Shown: positions 46,984-57,169, counted from the stretch's first letter. The stretch is DNA of 64,000 nt from Euphorbia lathyris (GCF_963576675.1 NC_088915.1:38097501-38161500); one strand, 5' to 3'. The notes: generated from the sequence alone by a model not told the origin. Made by a program: numbers and translations.

Positions 46984-49900
46984 GTTCTGTCTTTCTTTTT
47001 TATTTTTTGAAATAGAAGAATACCAAGCCAAAGAGTCAACAATACAATTAGGAGGAGGCCTAGAAAATCTTACCAGAAAAAATAAATACCCCTACACTAA
47101 ACTTATAAGTTGAAAACTGAATAGATAGTAATGAGGACATTGGATCTTCATGGTCAGCCGGGTATATGAAGCGAGGTTGATGCCGCTCCGGCCACCGGAC
47201 CTGCGTCGGGGGAGGCCCCCGGTGTACACTCCGATGCTAAAGTTAGTGGGAGTATATATGTAGAGAGATAAAGTAGTCAGAGAGAAGAAGACCGTATACC
47301 TTCCCCTTGTAGGGGTATTTATAGTGAATGTCATGGGTTTAGAGGACCTTGCTTGTCTTGGGCTTGATTGGCTTGGGCCTAGTGGGCCGTGCTCATATTC
47401 CGAATCAAGTAGTCCCCCCCTTCAAGTGTCTTTCGAGTATTTATGCCAGGTTCACAACATTCTAGGAGTAGTAATGAACGTAATTGTGTTGCTTGGGGCC
47501 GCTTGTGAATAATAATGGTGCCGATTAGGACGACTTTATGAATAACAATGGATGAATGTATACACGTCGAGGGACAGTCTTCGAGAAATAAATGGTATAT
47601 AGACGTCGAATGACGTTCTTCGATAAATAAATGACAATTAACGCGTCGAATGCTGGTCTTCGAGAAATAAATGGTATATACATTTGCGTCGCTTGGGACG
47701 ACTAGTGAGCATGGTTGCATCGAATAAGACGGCTTATGAATATAATTGCATCAATTAAGACGGCTTACGAATATAATGCGTCAATTAAGACGGCTTACGA
47801 ATATAATTGCGTCGCTTGGAACGGCTTATGAAAATTGCGTCTTTTAGGACGGCTTATGAATTAGTGCGTCGCTTAGGACGGCTTATGAATAATTGCGTCG
47901 CTTAGGACGGTTTATGAATAATGGCGTCGTTTAGGACGGCTTATGAATAATAATTGCGTCGCTTAGGACGGCTTATGAATAATGGCGTCGTTTATGACGG
48001 CTTATGAATAATTGCGTCGTTTAGGACGGCTTATGAATAATTGCGTCGCTTAGGACGGTTTACGAATAATTGCGTCGTTTAGGACGGCTTATGAATAATG
48101 GCGTCGCTTAGGACGGCTTATGAATAATTGCGTCGCTTAGGACGGCTTATTAATGACAATATAAACACGTCGAGGGACGGTCATCGAGGAGTAGATGAAT
48201 ATATATACACGTCCGGAGACGGCCTTCGACAAATGAATGATAATTTACGCGTCTGGAGACGGTCTTCGACAAATAAATGATAATTTACGCGTCGAATGAC
48301 GGTCTTCGAGAAATAAATGATATATACACGTCCGGAGACGGTCCTCGACAAATAAATGATAATACACATCCGGAGACGGTCTTCGACAAATAAATGGTGA
48401 TTTACGCGTCCGGAGACGGTCTTCGACAAATAAATGATAACACGCGTCCGGAGACGGTTTTCGACAAATGAATGATAATTTACGCGTCGAATGACGGTCT
48501 TCGAGAAATAAATGATATATACATGTCCGGAGACGATCTTCGACAAATAAATGGTGGTTTACGCGTCCGGAGACGGTCTTCGACAAATGAATGATAATTT
48601 ACGCGTCTAGAGACGGTCTTCGACAAATAAATGATAATTTACGCGTCGAATGACGGTCTTCGAGAAATAAATGATATATACACGTCTGGAGACGGTCTTC
48701 GACAAATAAATGATAATACACGTCCGGAGACGGTCTTCGACAAATAAATGATAATACACGTCCGGAGACGGTCTTCGACAAATAAATGGTGGTTTACACG
48801 TCCGGAGACGGTCTTCGACAAATGAATGATAATTTACGCGTCTGGAGACGGTCTTCGACAAATAAATGATAATTTACGCGTCGAATGACGGTCTTCGAGA
48901 AATAAATGATATATACACGTCCGGAGACGGTCTTCGACAAATAAATGATAATACACGTCCGGAGACGGTCTTCGACAAATAAATGGTGATTTACGCGTCC
49001 GGAGACGGTCTTCGACAAATAAATGATAACACGCGTCCGGAGACGGTCTTCGACAAATGAATGATAATTTACGCGTCTGGAGACGGTCTTCGACAAATAA
49101 ATGATAATTTACGCGTCGAATGACGGTCTTCGAGAAATAAATGATATATACACGTCCGGAGACGGTCTTCGACAAATAAATGACTGTTACCCATCATTTA
49201 GAGGGTCTTCTCAACGAGTCTAGATGATTTTCCGATGATGGGAGCGCCCAATTAGGACCAGCCCAATGAAGAAAACTCGAGTAACTGCCTCAATATATTT
49301 TGAAAATATCATGAGGAATAAAAATGAATGAATAGTATGCACTTGTTACAAATTAGGAATAAAGAAAAGTTGCATCTACATGTTCCAGAAGTGTCATGCT
49401 CTTGTTGAAAAAGTATTAGCACTTGTATCTTTGAAAAATGTAAGTAATTCTAAATAATTTGTGTAGTTTAGTCATGAGAAGACATGTGTCCCAAATTGCC
49501 TATCACTCAAACATGTGTCTTCGCAGAAAATCCCCTGGTAGCAAGTGGATAGCATTCATAGCAAAAAAGAAGAGTTCAATTGGGTACCTTTTTAATTGCC
49601 TTATGTACTTTAAGCCCTCTCTTATGTACTGCTTTATCATTTCCTCCTGCTGCTCGATTTTACTCTGCTTTTGATGGGTAGATTTATGCAGACTGACACC
49701 TGGAGATCGACGGTCAAAACCAAAAAGCTCGGAGATCGCGGGGATCGAATTGAATTTGCTCGGCTTGCTAGCAACATTTGGCTAACTTGTCGGTACTTAG
49801 ATTGAGATTGAGCCATCACTCGTTGAGCGAACCTCCTCTTACTCTCCTTCGATTTGAACAGGAGCTGCCGACGTTCGACTTCGAGAGAAGAGCTTTCGAC

Positions 49901-51359
49901 CATGAAAGTGACTTCAAAGGAGTTTTCGATTTGAACACGAGCCGACGTCCGACTTCGGGAGAAAAGCTTTCGACTATAAAGGTTTCGGATTTGAAACAGG
50001 GAACTTCGACCTCGAAAGGAAAGATTACGGAGTTCGATTGCCTTTAAAACTAGAGGAGGTGAGCATCCTTCGATTTGAAGAATGGGTTTCAGTTTTATGA
50101 ACATCAACTCTGATGTTGAGCTGTCCGATTGGAGGGGTGCTCGTATGTTGAGCTGTCCGATTGGAGGGGTGCTCGTATGTTGAGCTGTCCGATTGGAGGG
50201 GTGCTCGTATGTTGAGTTGTCCGATTGGAGGGGTGCTCGATATTGAGCTGTCCGATTGGAGGGGTGCTCGTATGTTGAGCTGTCCGATTGGAGGGGTGCT
50301 CGATGTTGAGCTGTCCGATTGGAGGGGTGCTCGATGTTGAGCTGTCCGATTGGAGGGGTGCTCGAATGTTGAGCTGTCCGATTGGAGGGGTGCTCGTATG
50401 TTGAGCTGTCCGATTGGAGTTTGAGATACGAGAAGGTTATCTCATCGTTTTGTAGATTTTATTCAAAGCACGTGTGGCTCGATTTGGTACCCAATCGAAC
50501 AATGTGCCAAGAGAGAAGCCATAATGATAAATCTACGATAAGTATGCTAAGTCATGGTAATTAAATGACATGTCCGAATGCACATATAGTGGCTCATATG
50601 GTGAAGTGTTTAAGTTCTATATTATTGTAATTTCATTTGGATATATTGCCCAAATGATTAGTTTGCTGTGTGGCAGAATAGAAAATTATCTAGTGAAAAA
50701 ATATTATTTAGTACCTGTTGAGATGCAAACTGAATTTGATGAAGAAAACTAAGTTCATGGATCTGGAACTAACATGGAGAGCCTTTGATGCTAGCTCCTG
50801 AGTTTTCAAAATTGTTCCAGTAGGATATCTTGTGATCTTCAAAAATATGACTAGTCGTTCCGAACCATGACCAATAGAAGAGATAGATCAAAACTGAAAG
50901 GTTAGAATGGAATTGTGTGTTACTCCACGTGAATGGAATTGTGTGTTACTCCACGTTCACCGCATCAAATAATGAGGACATTGGATCTTCATGGTCAGCC
51001 GGGTATATGAAGCGAGGTTGATGCCGCTCCGGCCACCGGACCTGCGTCGGGGGAGGCCCCCGGTGTACACTCTGATGCTAAAGTTAGTAGGAGTATATAT
51101 GTAGAGAGATAAAGTAGTCAGAGAGAAGAAGACCGTATACCTTCCCCTTGTAGGGGTATTTATAGTGAATGTCATGGGTTTAGAGGACCTTGCTTGTCTT
51201 GGGCTTGATTGGCTTTGGCCTAGTGGGCCGTGCTCATATTCCGAATCAGATAGGTTCAATAATAACTTTATTAAGCAAGGCATGGGAGATGATGGTGAAA
51301 TAGGCATTGATTTTCTTGATTCGGAAAAGCAGTTTTTTCAACTAAAAAGAAGTGATTAG
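44276..51359 (+). CDS. MIK: Inositol 3-kinase-like pfkB family kinase, split by an LTR element
   Basis: Exon 1 is 44276-45130 (285 codons) and exon 2 starts at 46622. VLIVGNYCHDILIQN opens the fold, LGGASSFIASVL binds sugar, and the pfkB signature DPTGAGDSFLGGL places the catalytic aspartate near residue 240. FGMAVGVGGEILPETLE and VDIQALIRDFD are hallmarks of plant myo-inositol 3-kinase (MIK), which makes inositol 3-phosphate for phytate synthesis in the cytosol. If exon 2 ran on it would stop at TAA 46784 (339 residues). A donor, CAG|GTAATC, at 46783 and an acceptor, GATAG, at 51253 instead add exon 3 (51254-51359), in frame to TAG, for 373 residues, closer to the roughly 350 of known members. 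The last intron then holds the whole element 47129-51248. Exons 1 and 2 are secure; exon 3 is inferred. Confidence 0.85.
45241..45725. mobile_element. Small inverted-repeat element in intron 1 of the kinase gene
   Basis: The left end AATTACACTCCTGAACTTTA, followed by TTTCATTATGGCTCCTGA, is mirrored on the right by the reverse complements of TTTCATTATGGGCTCT and AATTACACCTATGGCACCTG. About 60 bp can pair. It has no coding capacity. The target duplication is unclear because of TTTTAATT repeats on both sides. A direct duplication (TCGACCAAGATGACCACTCAAT, first part at 45352 and again at 45389) lies inside. Confidence 0.65.
46944..46981. repeat. AT dinucleotide microsatellite
   Basis: A pure run of TA units in the region between exon 2 of the kinase gene and the LTR element. 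Similar runs lie at 13294-13330 and 57077-57112. Confidence 0.9.
47129..47407 (-). repeat. 3' LTR of the minisatellite LTR element
   Basis: On the minus strand it starts TGATTCGGAATATGAGCACG and ends CAATGTCCTCATTA. A TATA box, CTATAAATACCCC, is at about 47315-47327. Its ends are TG and TA rather than TG and CA. Confidence 0.92.
47700..48160 (-). repeat. Minisatellite A, about 29-bp unit, roughly 15 copies
   Basis: The plus-strand unit is GCGTCGCTTAGGACGGCTTA followed by TGAATAATT. Variants change CTT to TTT or drop a few bases. A gradually diverging edge (47560-47700) leads into it from sequence with GTCGAATGACGTTCTTCGA words shared with array B, so A and B probably arose from one ancestral repeat. 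Confidence 0.88.
48160..49185 (-). repeat. Minisatellite B, about 39-bp unit with higher-order structure
   Basis: The unit is about 39 bp, built around GGAGACGGTCTTCGACAAAT with spacers such as AAATGATAATTTAC. A marked variant beginning GCGTCGAATGACGGTCTTCG occurs at 48289, 48484, 48643, 48878 and 49113, that is every 195, 159, 235 and 235 bp (5, 4, 6 and 6 units). The last two 235-bp blocks match each other variant by variant, which is higher-order organisation. Because 39 is a multiple of three, several minus-strand frames stay open and encode repeated SKTVSGRV and FVEDRL peptides. I regard these as by-products. Confidence 0.9.
49186..50110 (-). other. Unique middle part of the minisatellite LTR element
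   Basis: No retroelement domain is recognised. 49800-50040 has TTCGACTTCG and GCTTTCGAC words in loose repeats. The minus strand is open from 50107 to 49637 (156 codons, basic and serine-rich), but it has no recognisable motif and is probably not a gene. Confidence 0.5.
50110..50430 (-). repeat. Minisatellite C, 31-32-bp unit, about ten copies
   Basis: The plus-strand unit is TGTTGAGCTGTCCGATTGGA followed by GGGGTGCTCG and an optional TA. Units are nearly identical, pointing to recent expansion. It lies near the 5' end of the element on the minus strand, between the primer site and the middle part. Confidence 0.92.
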
Positions 51360-51646
51360 TAAATGTAAAATTGTTTGCCTTTTAGGAAAAGTTTGTAGCT
51401 TTGAGAGAAAATAGATTGTGTTGGTACTTTCCTTCTCCACATTTGACTGCTTATCAAAACTAATAGAATTGGAAAAGAGCTTCAACCAGGAGAGGATAGC
51501 TTTCTAGCATCTCTAATGGGGTGTAATGATGATAAACCACTCATTATATTTTTTTTAACATTTATTGACCACTCAATAGATATTGAGTAGTTGATTAAGT
51601 ACTTTGACTATTTTTATGTATATATTTTTAATTTTAAAATAATATG
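51360..51646. other. 3' flank of the kinase gene with a Tourist-like end
   Basis: TAGCATCTCTAATGGGGTG at about 51507-51525 looks like the terminal repeat of a Harbinger-derived element. The opposite end was not found and is probably separated by the retroelement that starts near 51647. No gene is seen. Confidence 0.4.
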
Positions 51647-52174
51647 TGATATCAGATTAAATGATATCATGTGCGTGATGTCATCGATATCCTCATAGCG
51701 GTCCAGTCCCAAAGAGTGATAAGGGTCCAAACACGTCCAAGATGATCCCAGCCTCACATCAACAAAGTCTGAAATGATTAAGATGGCCCAAACCCAACGA
51801 GCGGAGGCCCATCATAATGCACAAGCCTCTAAAGGGTCTTCTAGAATCTACGAGACAAGGGATTCCTCCTAGAGTTCGGACTCCTTAAGGGATCAAGAAT
51901 CCTAACTCCGTAAGGATTCCTAAAGAGGATGACAACTCTAAACCTAATCAAACACTATAAATACACGAGTGTAGGCACAAGGTTCAGTACGTTAACTACT
52001 ATCTCTAAACTAGTCCATATCCTTCCATTCAGTCCTAACTCAGAAACTGACTTAGGCATCGGAGCGGGTTTACCAGACTCTAGCCCCCGTCTGACCTGCA
52101 TACTATTTTGTAGCCACGAACACGATGTCAGATCATCATCGTAGTTTGGGCACGTGACCGAGTTCAGTTAACCA
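51647..52174 (+). repeat. 5' LTR of the Tat-like element
   Basis: It begins TGATATCAG and has the TATA box ACTATAAATACACG near 51951. It ends within GTTAACCAGTTATT just before the primer site. The exact ends are uncertain because no second copy is present. Confidence 0.7.
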
Positions 52175-52181
52175 GTTATTA

Positions 52182-52201
52182 TTGGTGCGGTGAGCGTGGA
52201 A
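52182..52201 (+). other. Primer binding site of the Tat-like element
   Basis: TTGGTGCGGTGAGCGTGGA follows the LTR. It differs in only a few bases from the site of the minisatellite element (TTTGATGCGGTGAACGTGG, minus strand, 50951-50969). Confidence 0.65.
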
Positions 52202-52342
52202 TTCGATCATTCACCATCTGTCAAAATATTCAGCAATGACTCAATCTAGTCACGTTCATTCGGAGATCCACCGGAACAACGACCAAGAGATTAATCAGCA
52301 AGTAGCGCTCCAACCCCAGTTAGACCCCCCCAATACCAGTTC

Positions 52343-53430
52343 TTGGTCGAGGAAGTATCCCGTAGGTTCGCCCAGAATTTAGCGGCCATGCAAAAAGAAA
52401 TGGACGACGTAAAGGCCACACATGAGTTAGAGATGGCCGATCTGCAGCGACAATTGTGGAAAGCGAAAGAGGGTGAGCCAGAAAATCCCGCTCGGAACGG
52501 AGAATCGAGTAGGGAATCGCCTGGACCCCTATGGCCTTTTCCTGAAGCCTATCCCTTAGGCAGAGGTATTTCAGGTCGAGAAGCCCTCACATGCACCATA
52601 CAAGGCGAAAGGATCTCAAAGGTGACGAAAAGGAAAAGCCCCGCGGGCAAGGCAAAATCGTTCCCCATCAAAGCCCCGGAGTAATTGCCACCGAAGGTCC
52701 GAACTGGAGAAGATAAAGGCCAGCAAAGAAGATATTAGATCTCCTAGAGAAGAAATCTTCGCAAGAATCCAGTCCCTGAGACGGGTATTCGAACTTAGTA
52801 GAGACCAACACACCCCTGTCAAAGGAGATTCAAAGACAACCAATGCTTCGGGGATTCCGAGTCCTAACCTTTGTACAATATGGAGGAGTGGGCGGCTTTG
52901 TTACCCACGTCAAAAACTTTCGACGAACAGTGGAAGCAACTACAGCTACTGACAATGTCTTATGCCGTATTTTCACCACTACTCTAAAGGAATCGATGGT
53001 CTTTTGGTACGAGCAACTCCCACCCGAGTCGATTCGTAACTTCAATCAGATGGCATAATCCTTCGTGGACCATTTCATCATCTCAGTACCGGAGGGGAAG
53101 ACCATGATAGATCTCAATCGAGCAATGCAGAACGAGGGGGAATCTCTAGCCCAGTTCATTGAGAAATTCCAGGTCATGTTCATTCAGGTTAAGGAATTTA
53201 ACGTGGGCGGAGCTATTAACGCCCTGGCGAGCAATTGCCGAAGTGGGCACTTCAGTAAAGCATCATCACCACTCGTCTAAAAGATTTCCAAGAGCTAATA
53301 AAGAGGGCTAGAGCTTACACTCGTTGTGACGAGCATAAACCGAACTTATTGCTTCGGAAAGACCAGGCCCCCGGCAACAATAAGTGTCGTGGGAAGGCAG
53401 ACAACAATAGGCGAAGCATTGACAGGCCTC
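52343..53430 (+). pseudogene. Tat-type gag, broken
   Basis: The N-terminal 113 codons (52343-52684) include an acidic, coiled-coil-prone stretch (EMDDVKATHELEMADLQRQL). The capsid-like domain (52843-53280) has HVKNFRRTVEATTATDNVLC, LKESMVFWYEQLPPESIRNF, a TAA at 53056-53058, and then FVDHFIISVPEGKTMIDL, which is the standard Tat gag order. ELIKRARAYTRCDE and the RRSIDRPQE stretch extend it to a stop near 53436. At least two frames are used, so it is not functional. In an intact element it would form the particle shell. Confidence 0.75.
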
Positions 53431-53539
53431 AGGAGTAGAGGATAAGCCATGACATTCCTTTAACGCTCATCATAAAGAAATGCTCTTTTGGATGGAGGAC
53501 AATAAGATGTGAATCGAATATCCACCTAAACTCAAGAAG

Positions 53540-54330
53540 GGTCGCAATAATGAAAAATATTGCCACTTCCACAAGAGTGAGGGGCACGAGAAAAAGGAAT
53601 GTAGACAGTTGTAAATTGAATTGGAAAAAATGGCAGAAAGCGGCAAGTTAGATCGTTTTCTCAAAAAATTTAAAAACAAAGGCGAAAAGGAGAAAGAGAA
53701 AAAGAAGGAAGATCAAGGCCCTCGTGGAGTAATCAACATGGTGGAAAGAGGACCTCGGACCATAAGGAGTAAGGCAAGCGATGCTTCCGTCAAAACTAGG
53801 GAGCATCATCCAGAGTTATCCGAAGAACACAACAAGGCGCTAGTGATCAAGATGTTCATTAACGGTTGCACAATTGAAAGAGCCTTTGTTGACATCAATA
53901 GCTCCGTCAATATCATAACCAGTAGGGCGTTTGAGGACCTGGAAGTCAAAAAAAAGAGGTCTATCCACGATATGCCCCCTTTAATAGGAGTCAATGGCGG
54001 CACAATCCCATTGATAGGCACGATCTGCTCAGAAGTGGAGATTGGTGATTCAAGGCCTACGTGGGGGAGTAAAGTGGGTGGAATTTTTTGTGGCAAATGT
54101 CGCACTCTCGTACGACATGATAGTAGGAAGAACACTCATGTCCAAATTGGCAGGAACGTTGTCCATCAAGCATCTGGCATGGCGAATACCCACGAGCAGG
54201 GGAATGGCGAATACCCACGAGCAGGGGAATGGCGAATACCCACGAGCAAAGGCATGGCGATCGCTTGGGACAGCCAATGGCGGATCCAATGGATCCATTA
54301 GTCCCCACAAGGTTGGAGGTCCGATGTAAA
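53540..54330 (+). pseudogene. Tat-type zinc knuckle and protease, with a small triplication
   Basis: CHFHKSEGHEKKEC near 53566 is the CHHC-type knuckle of Tat gag. The protease follows in 53621-54301: KALVIKMFINGCTIERAFVD leads into the active site, which reads DINSS where DGGSS or DTGSS is usual, and IPLIGTICSEVEIGD comes later. Near 54075 the frame shifts and SYDMIVGRTLMSKLAGTLSI continues in another frame. At 54178-54255 the stretch GGCGAATACCCACGAGCAGG is present three times in tandem. Beyond it no domain can be followed. Confidence 0.75.
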
Positions 54331-55790
54331 CAATCGTCCGGAGAGATGGATACCAACCAAGCCGACAAGGCCCTCAAATACCGGAAAACTGGTCGAAGGA
54401 AATCCTTCGTGGAAATGAGAAGTTCGAAATTTCCCTGAAGGCCCAGTCAGAGACTAAGGATTCATGCCCCGGAGCAAAGAATAACCCACATTGAAGACAA
54501 AGGACCTTCGGATATGAACCAAATAACATTAGGACCTCATCAGCTCGTGCCTGAAAGGCAGAAAAAATCCCCCGGGAGCTGCGGGAAACAAGAGGCCAAA
54601 GCTCTAGCTACGACGTGTCGAAAGGATGAGAAACACAACAAAAGGAACCAACTTGATCATGTTAAGATCAAGACCAACGGGGATCTATCCTCAAATAGGC
54701 TGGGCAGACATGAGGCGCACTTCCCCAGCCTTGGTAACACTGATGAATTCATAGAACCCTCCATGGTCGGAAGAAAGGGGAAAAAGTCGATGTTCGGCAT
54801 TAGAAAAAGTGCCAACAAAAAAGATAAAGGATATCAACAACGATTCCTACCAACCTTTAAATGTTCGGCAGATTGGGGCAAAGCGAAAGCTGCACATGTT
54901 CTGGCCATGGCCATAGGAACTAGGCTCCCTGACGGACCTAGACCAAATGATGGCTCTCTAGGTAATCGCTTACCATCAGAAAAGCACTACCACAAATGGC
55001 AAAGCGATCTTCGGTTCACTTCCTTGTCATATCTTCCATTTAGAGGAATAAAGCAAGTCGCAAGCCGAACCCAAGCGATTGGTTCCTAGGAGGCAAAAAA
55101 GGCGAGCATGCCACTACCGAGCATCAAGACTTATGATCTTCAGAGGGCAATGGGAAAAACCATCACCCCCCATATGCTGCTCGCGAAGTGGACTCTAGTG
55201 GAAATAAAGATTCGAAACCTCCCCTAAACTCAAACAGGGAAAGCGCGTTCTGAAAAACCAACTGTATTAACGCATACGCTTCGAGGTAAAAAAAAGAAAG
55301 GGCAAAAGGCGAGCATTGAAAGGAAGAGAGCTTACTAGGTGATAACGCTTGAAAGTCAATATAACTTAAAGGTACTATCCTTATAGGATCTGGCAAGTAC
55401 CTTATTTATTATGCTTTATTTAAACATAATAAAATGTACTCATTGTTACGACATTTCAATAAAAAGACATTTTACAATCATACTATTGAATAAATTAATC
55501 AAGAATTCCTTAATCGACTATATTAAAGGTGAATCCTATGATGCTAAAACGATTTCGATCAAAGGTCTTAAGTCGAAAAGATTCTTCAAGCTAATACACT
55601 CGCTCTAAAAACACGGTACATGAGGTATATTCTCAAAATAACCATTACATGAAACAAACAAATGAACCGTATAGTTAATAAGGGATGCTTCATACACACT
55701 TGTAAAAGAAGATAGATGATTAAAAATGCACTTCATTTATAGAAATTGATATCAAAATGGAGTTACAAGGAAGAGAAAAAGGTTAAGCCT
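54331..55790. other. Decayed retroelement interior
   Basis: A 191-codon open stretch (54514-55089, plus strand) shows no motif that I can place, and reverse transcriptase motifs are absent in all frames. From about 55390 the sequence becomes AT-rich with no further features. Confidence 0.4.
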
Positions 55791-55799
55791 AAATGCCTA

Positions 55800-56905
55800 A
55801 GTTTGGCACTACCTCGCCATCAAAATCAGAATCAGACTCCCAAAGGAGATCCACATTATCAAAACCAGCTAGAGCATGGAAGGAAGAGTCAAACTCTGGA
55901 TAAGATTCGATATCGTTAAGAGCTTGGACGTTTACCTAGAATTGCATATCCATATAAGGATACTTCTCCCTTATGGTCCTCAGCAGTTTCACCCGATATC
56001 GGTTCATTCTGACATAATCGATCTCTTCGGTGCTTTTCACCTTCGCCAGATGATTCTTCTCTTCCTTGGCCAAAGTCTTCTTAAGCTGGGAGAGAGTGGA
56101 AGTTTTCTTTTCAGAAAAAGCTTGTAGACTCGAAGCTTCTGCCTTCGCTTCTAACAAATTATCCTCGCACGTTTTCAACCTTTTATCAGACACAACAAGC
56201 TGAGCAGAAAGGCATGCAGAGGTTTCCAAGATCTCGGCTTGAGCGGCATATATGGCTTTTTCTAACCTGAATACACGAGCCTCTCGTTCATCACGCTCGG
56301 CTTGCAAGCGATGTTGTTCATCCTCCGCCCGGCGGCACCTAATGTTCACAACCAACAGAGAATCTCTTCACTCTTGAGTAATGCAGCGATGAAGGCTTTC
56401 TAAAGCATTGGCTTTGCCATCAGCTTTCAGTCGGGCAGCTCAGGCGCTTGACAACTCAGTTTCTAAAAGGCCTAGGTCAACGCGAAGACTTCCTATCGAT
56501 TTATAGGTTGAAGCAATTTCTCCGTCCTTTAATTTTGCCTCGTGACGATAAGAAGTAAGCTAGAAGCCCCCGAGTCTGCTCTAGCTCCGCCTGCAAAACG
56601 TTGTTTATCTCAATCATCTCCTGGTCACTGGTTGAAGCAAACAAGTTGGTTTCAGAAGGAATTCTGGACAAACAACTAATAGACTCGGAACCCGAGGGTA
56701 CTTCAATCGAGGCCTCGAAGGGTACCTAGTTAGCCAAAGCTACACCAGAACATGGAAGAAATAAGGGAAACCAACCAAACGGAAGCAAAAAAAAAAATTT
56801 GCTCCAAAAATAACAATTACATTATAGGTGCTAAAACGCACAAACTGATCCAGCAACTCTGGGGACAAATCAGCCTTCGCATGTACGGGAAAAGGCCAAT
56901 CAGGG
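55800..56905 (-). pseudogene. Antisense ORF of the Tat-like element, coiled coil
   Basis: The clean part, 56355 to 55936, encodes 139 residues with long heptad stretches (RLQAERDEREARVFRLEKAI, QLKKTLAKEEKNHLAKVKST). It ends with YRVKLLRTIREKYPYMDMQF and a stop; acidic codons follow (PEFDSSFHALAGFDNVDLL). Upstream, in shifted frames, PSETNLFASTSDQEMIEINN and, near 56890, TPDWPFPVHAKADLSPELLD continue the protein. Antisense coiled-coil ORFs of this sort are known near the 3' end of Tat retrotransposons; their role is unknown. Here the ORF survives although pol is gone, with at least one frameshift. It might alternatively be a captured gene, but its place and strand favour the retroelement ORF. 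Confidence 0.65.
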
Positions 56906-56914
56906 GTCACCCTT

Positions 56915-57075
56915 AGGGGTGCAAACGAGCCTTGGTAGTTCGCAAACTATTCGAGCTCAGCTCGGCTCGATAGGGCTCGACTCGAGTTCGGGATCGGCTC
57001 GACCACTAACGAGCTGAGTCCAAGCTTCCCCAGGTTCGGCTCGAAAGCTCGCGAGCAGGCTCGATTATTTTTAAT

Positions 57076-57115
<40 letters not shown>

Positions 57116-57130
57116 CATTGGTTATTATTA
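56915..57130. repeat. Probable hAT-type terminal sequence and AT microsatellite
   Basis: TTAGGGGTGCAAACGAGCC at 56910-56928 is the common start of plant hAT-derived small elements, followed by a GC-rich block of GCTCG and CTCGA words and a TA run at 57077-57112. The other end was not identified. Confidence 0.45.
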
Positions 57131-57169
57131 GTTTTCATCACAATTCACAATTCGAATAAGATTAACCCA

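Larger units (their letters stand above)
47129..51248 (-). mobile_element. Non-autonomous LTR element packed with minisatellites, 4120 bp
   Basis: GATAG flanks it (47124-47128 and 51249-51253). The LTRs, 47129-47407 and 50970-51248, are both 279 bp and differ at only three positions by eye, so the insertion is recent. On the minus strand the element runs from 51248 to 47129: LTR start TGATTCGGAA, primer binding site TTTGATGCGGTGAACGTGG (50951-50969), internal region, polypurine tract AAGGGGGGGACTACT (47408-47422), 3' LTR. The 3.5-kb interior has no gag, protease, RT or integrase. It consists largely of three tandem arrays (47700-48160, 48160-49185, 50110-50430). Mobilisation must come from another element, perhaps one like the Tat relative at 51647, which has a near-identical primer site. 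Confidence 0.92.
51647..56910 (+). mobile_element. Tat/Retand-like Ty3/gypsy element without RT, RNase H and integrase
   Basis: Parts in order: 5' LTR (51647 to about 52174), primer site, gag (52340-53430), zinc knuckle and protease (53540-54180), about 1.5 kb of decayed sequence, and an antisense coiled-coil ORF (about 55800-56900, minus strand). Gag and protease match the Tat branch, and an antisense ORF near the 3' end is a known trait of several Tat families. No RT, RNase H or integrase motif is found, so a large deletion removed them. The 3' LTR is not seen before the next repeat at about 56915. Confidence 0.75.

Noticed and set aside
48181..49175. Minus-strand repeat protein of SKTVSGRV and FVEDRL units
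   Set aside because: The 39-bp unit is a multiple of three, so several frames remain open at once. No start context or non-repeat domain is present.
47700..49185. CRISPR-like array of short repeats
   Set aside because: The units are contiguous with no unique spacers, and this is plant DNA inside an LTR element.
49637..50107. 156-codon minus-strand open frame as gag of the minisatellite element
   Set aside because: It has no capsid or zinc-knuckle motif and its basic, serine-rich composition follows from the loose TTCGACTTCG repeats below it.
50957..51307. Open frame of 116 codons on the minus strand
   Set aside because: It is LTR sequence of the minisatellite element (a second copy lies at 47092-47334).
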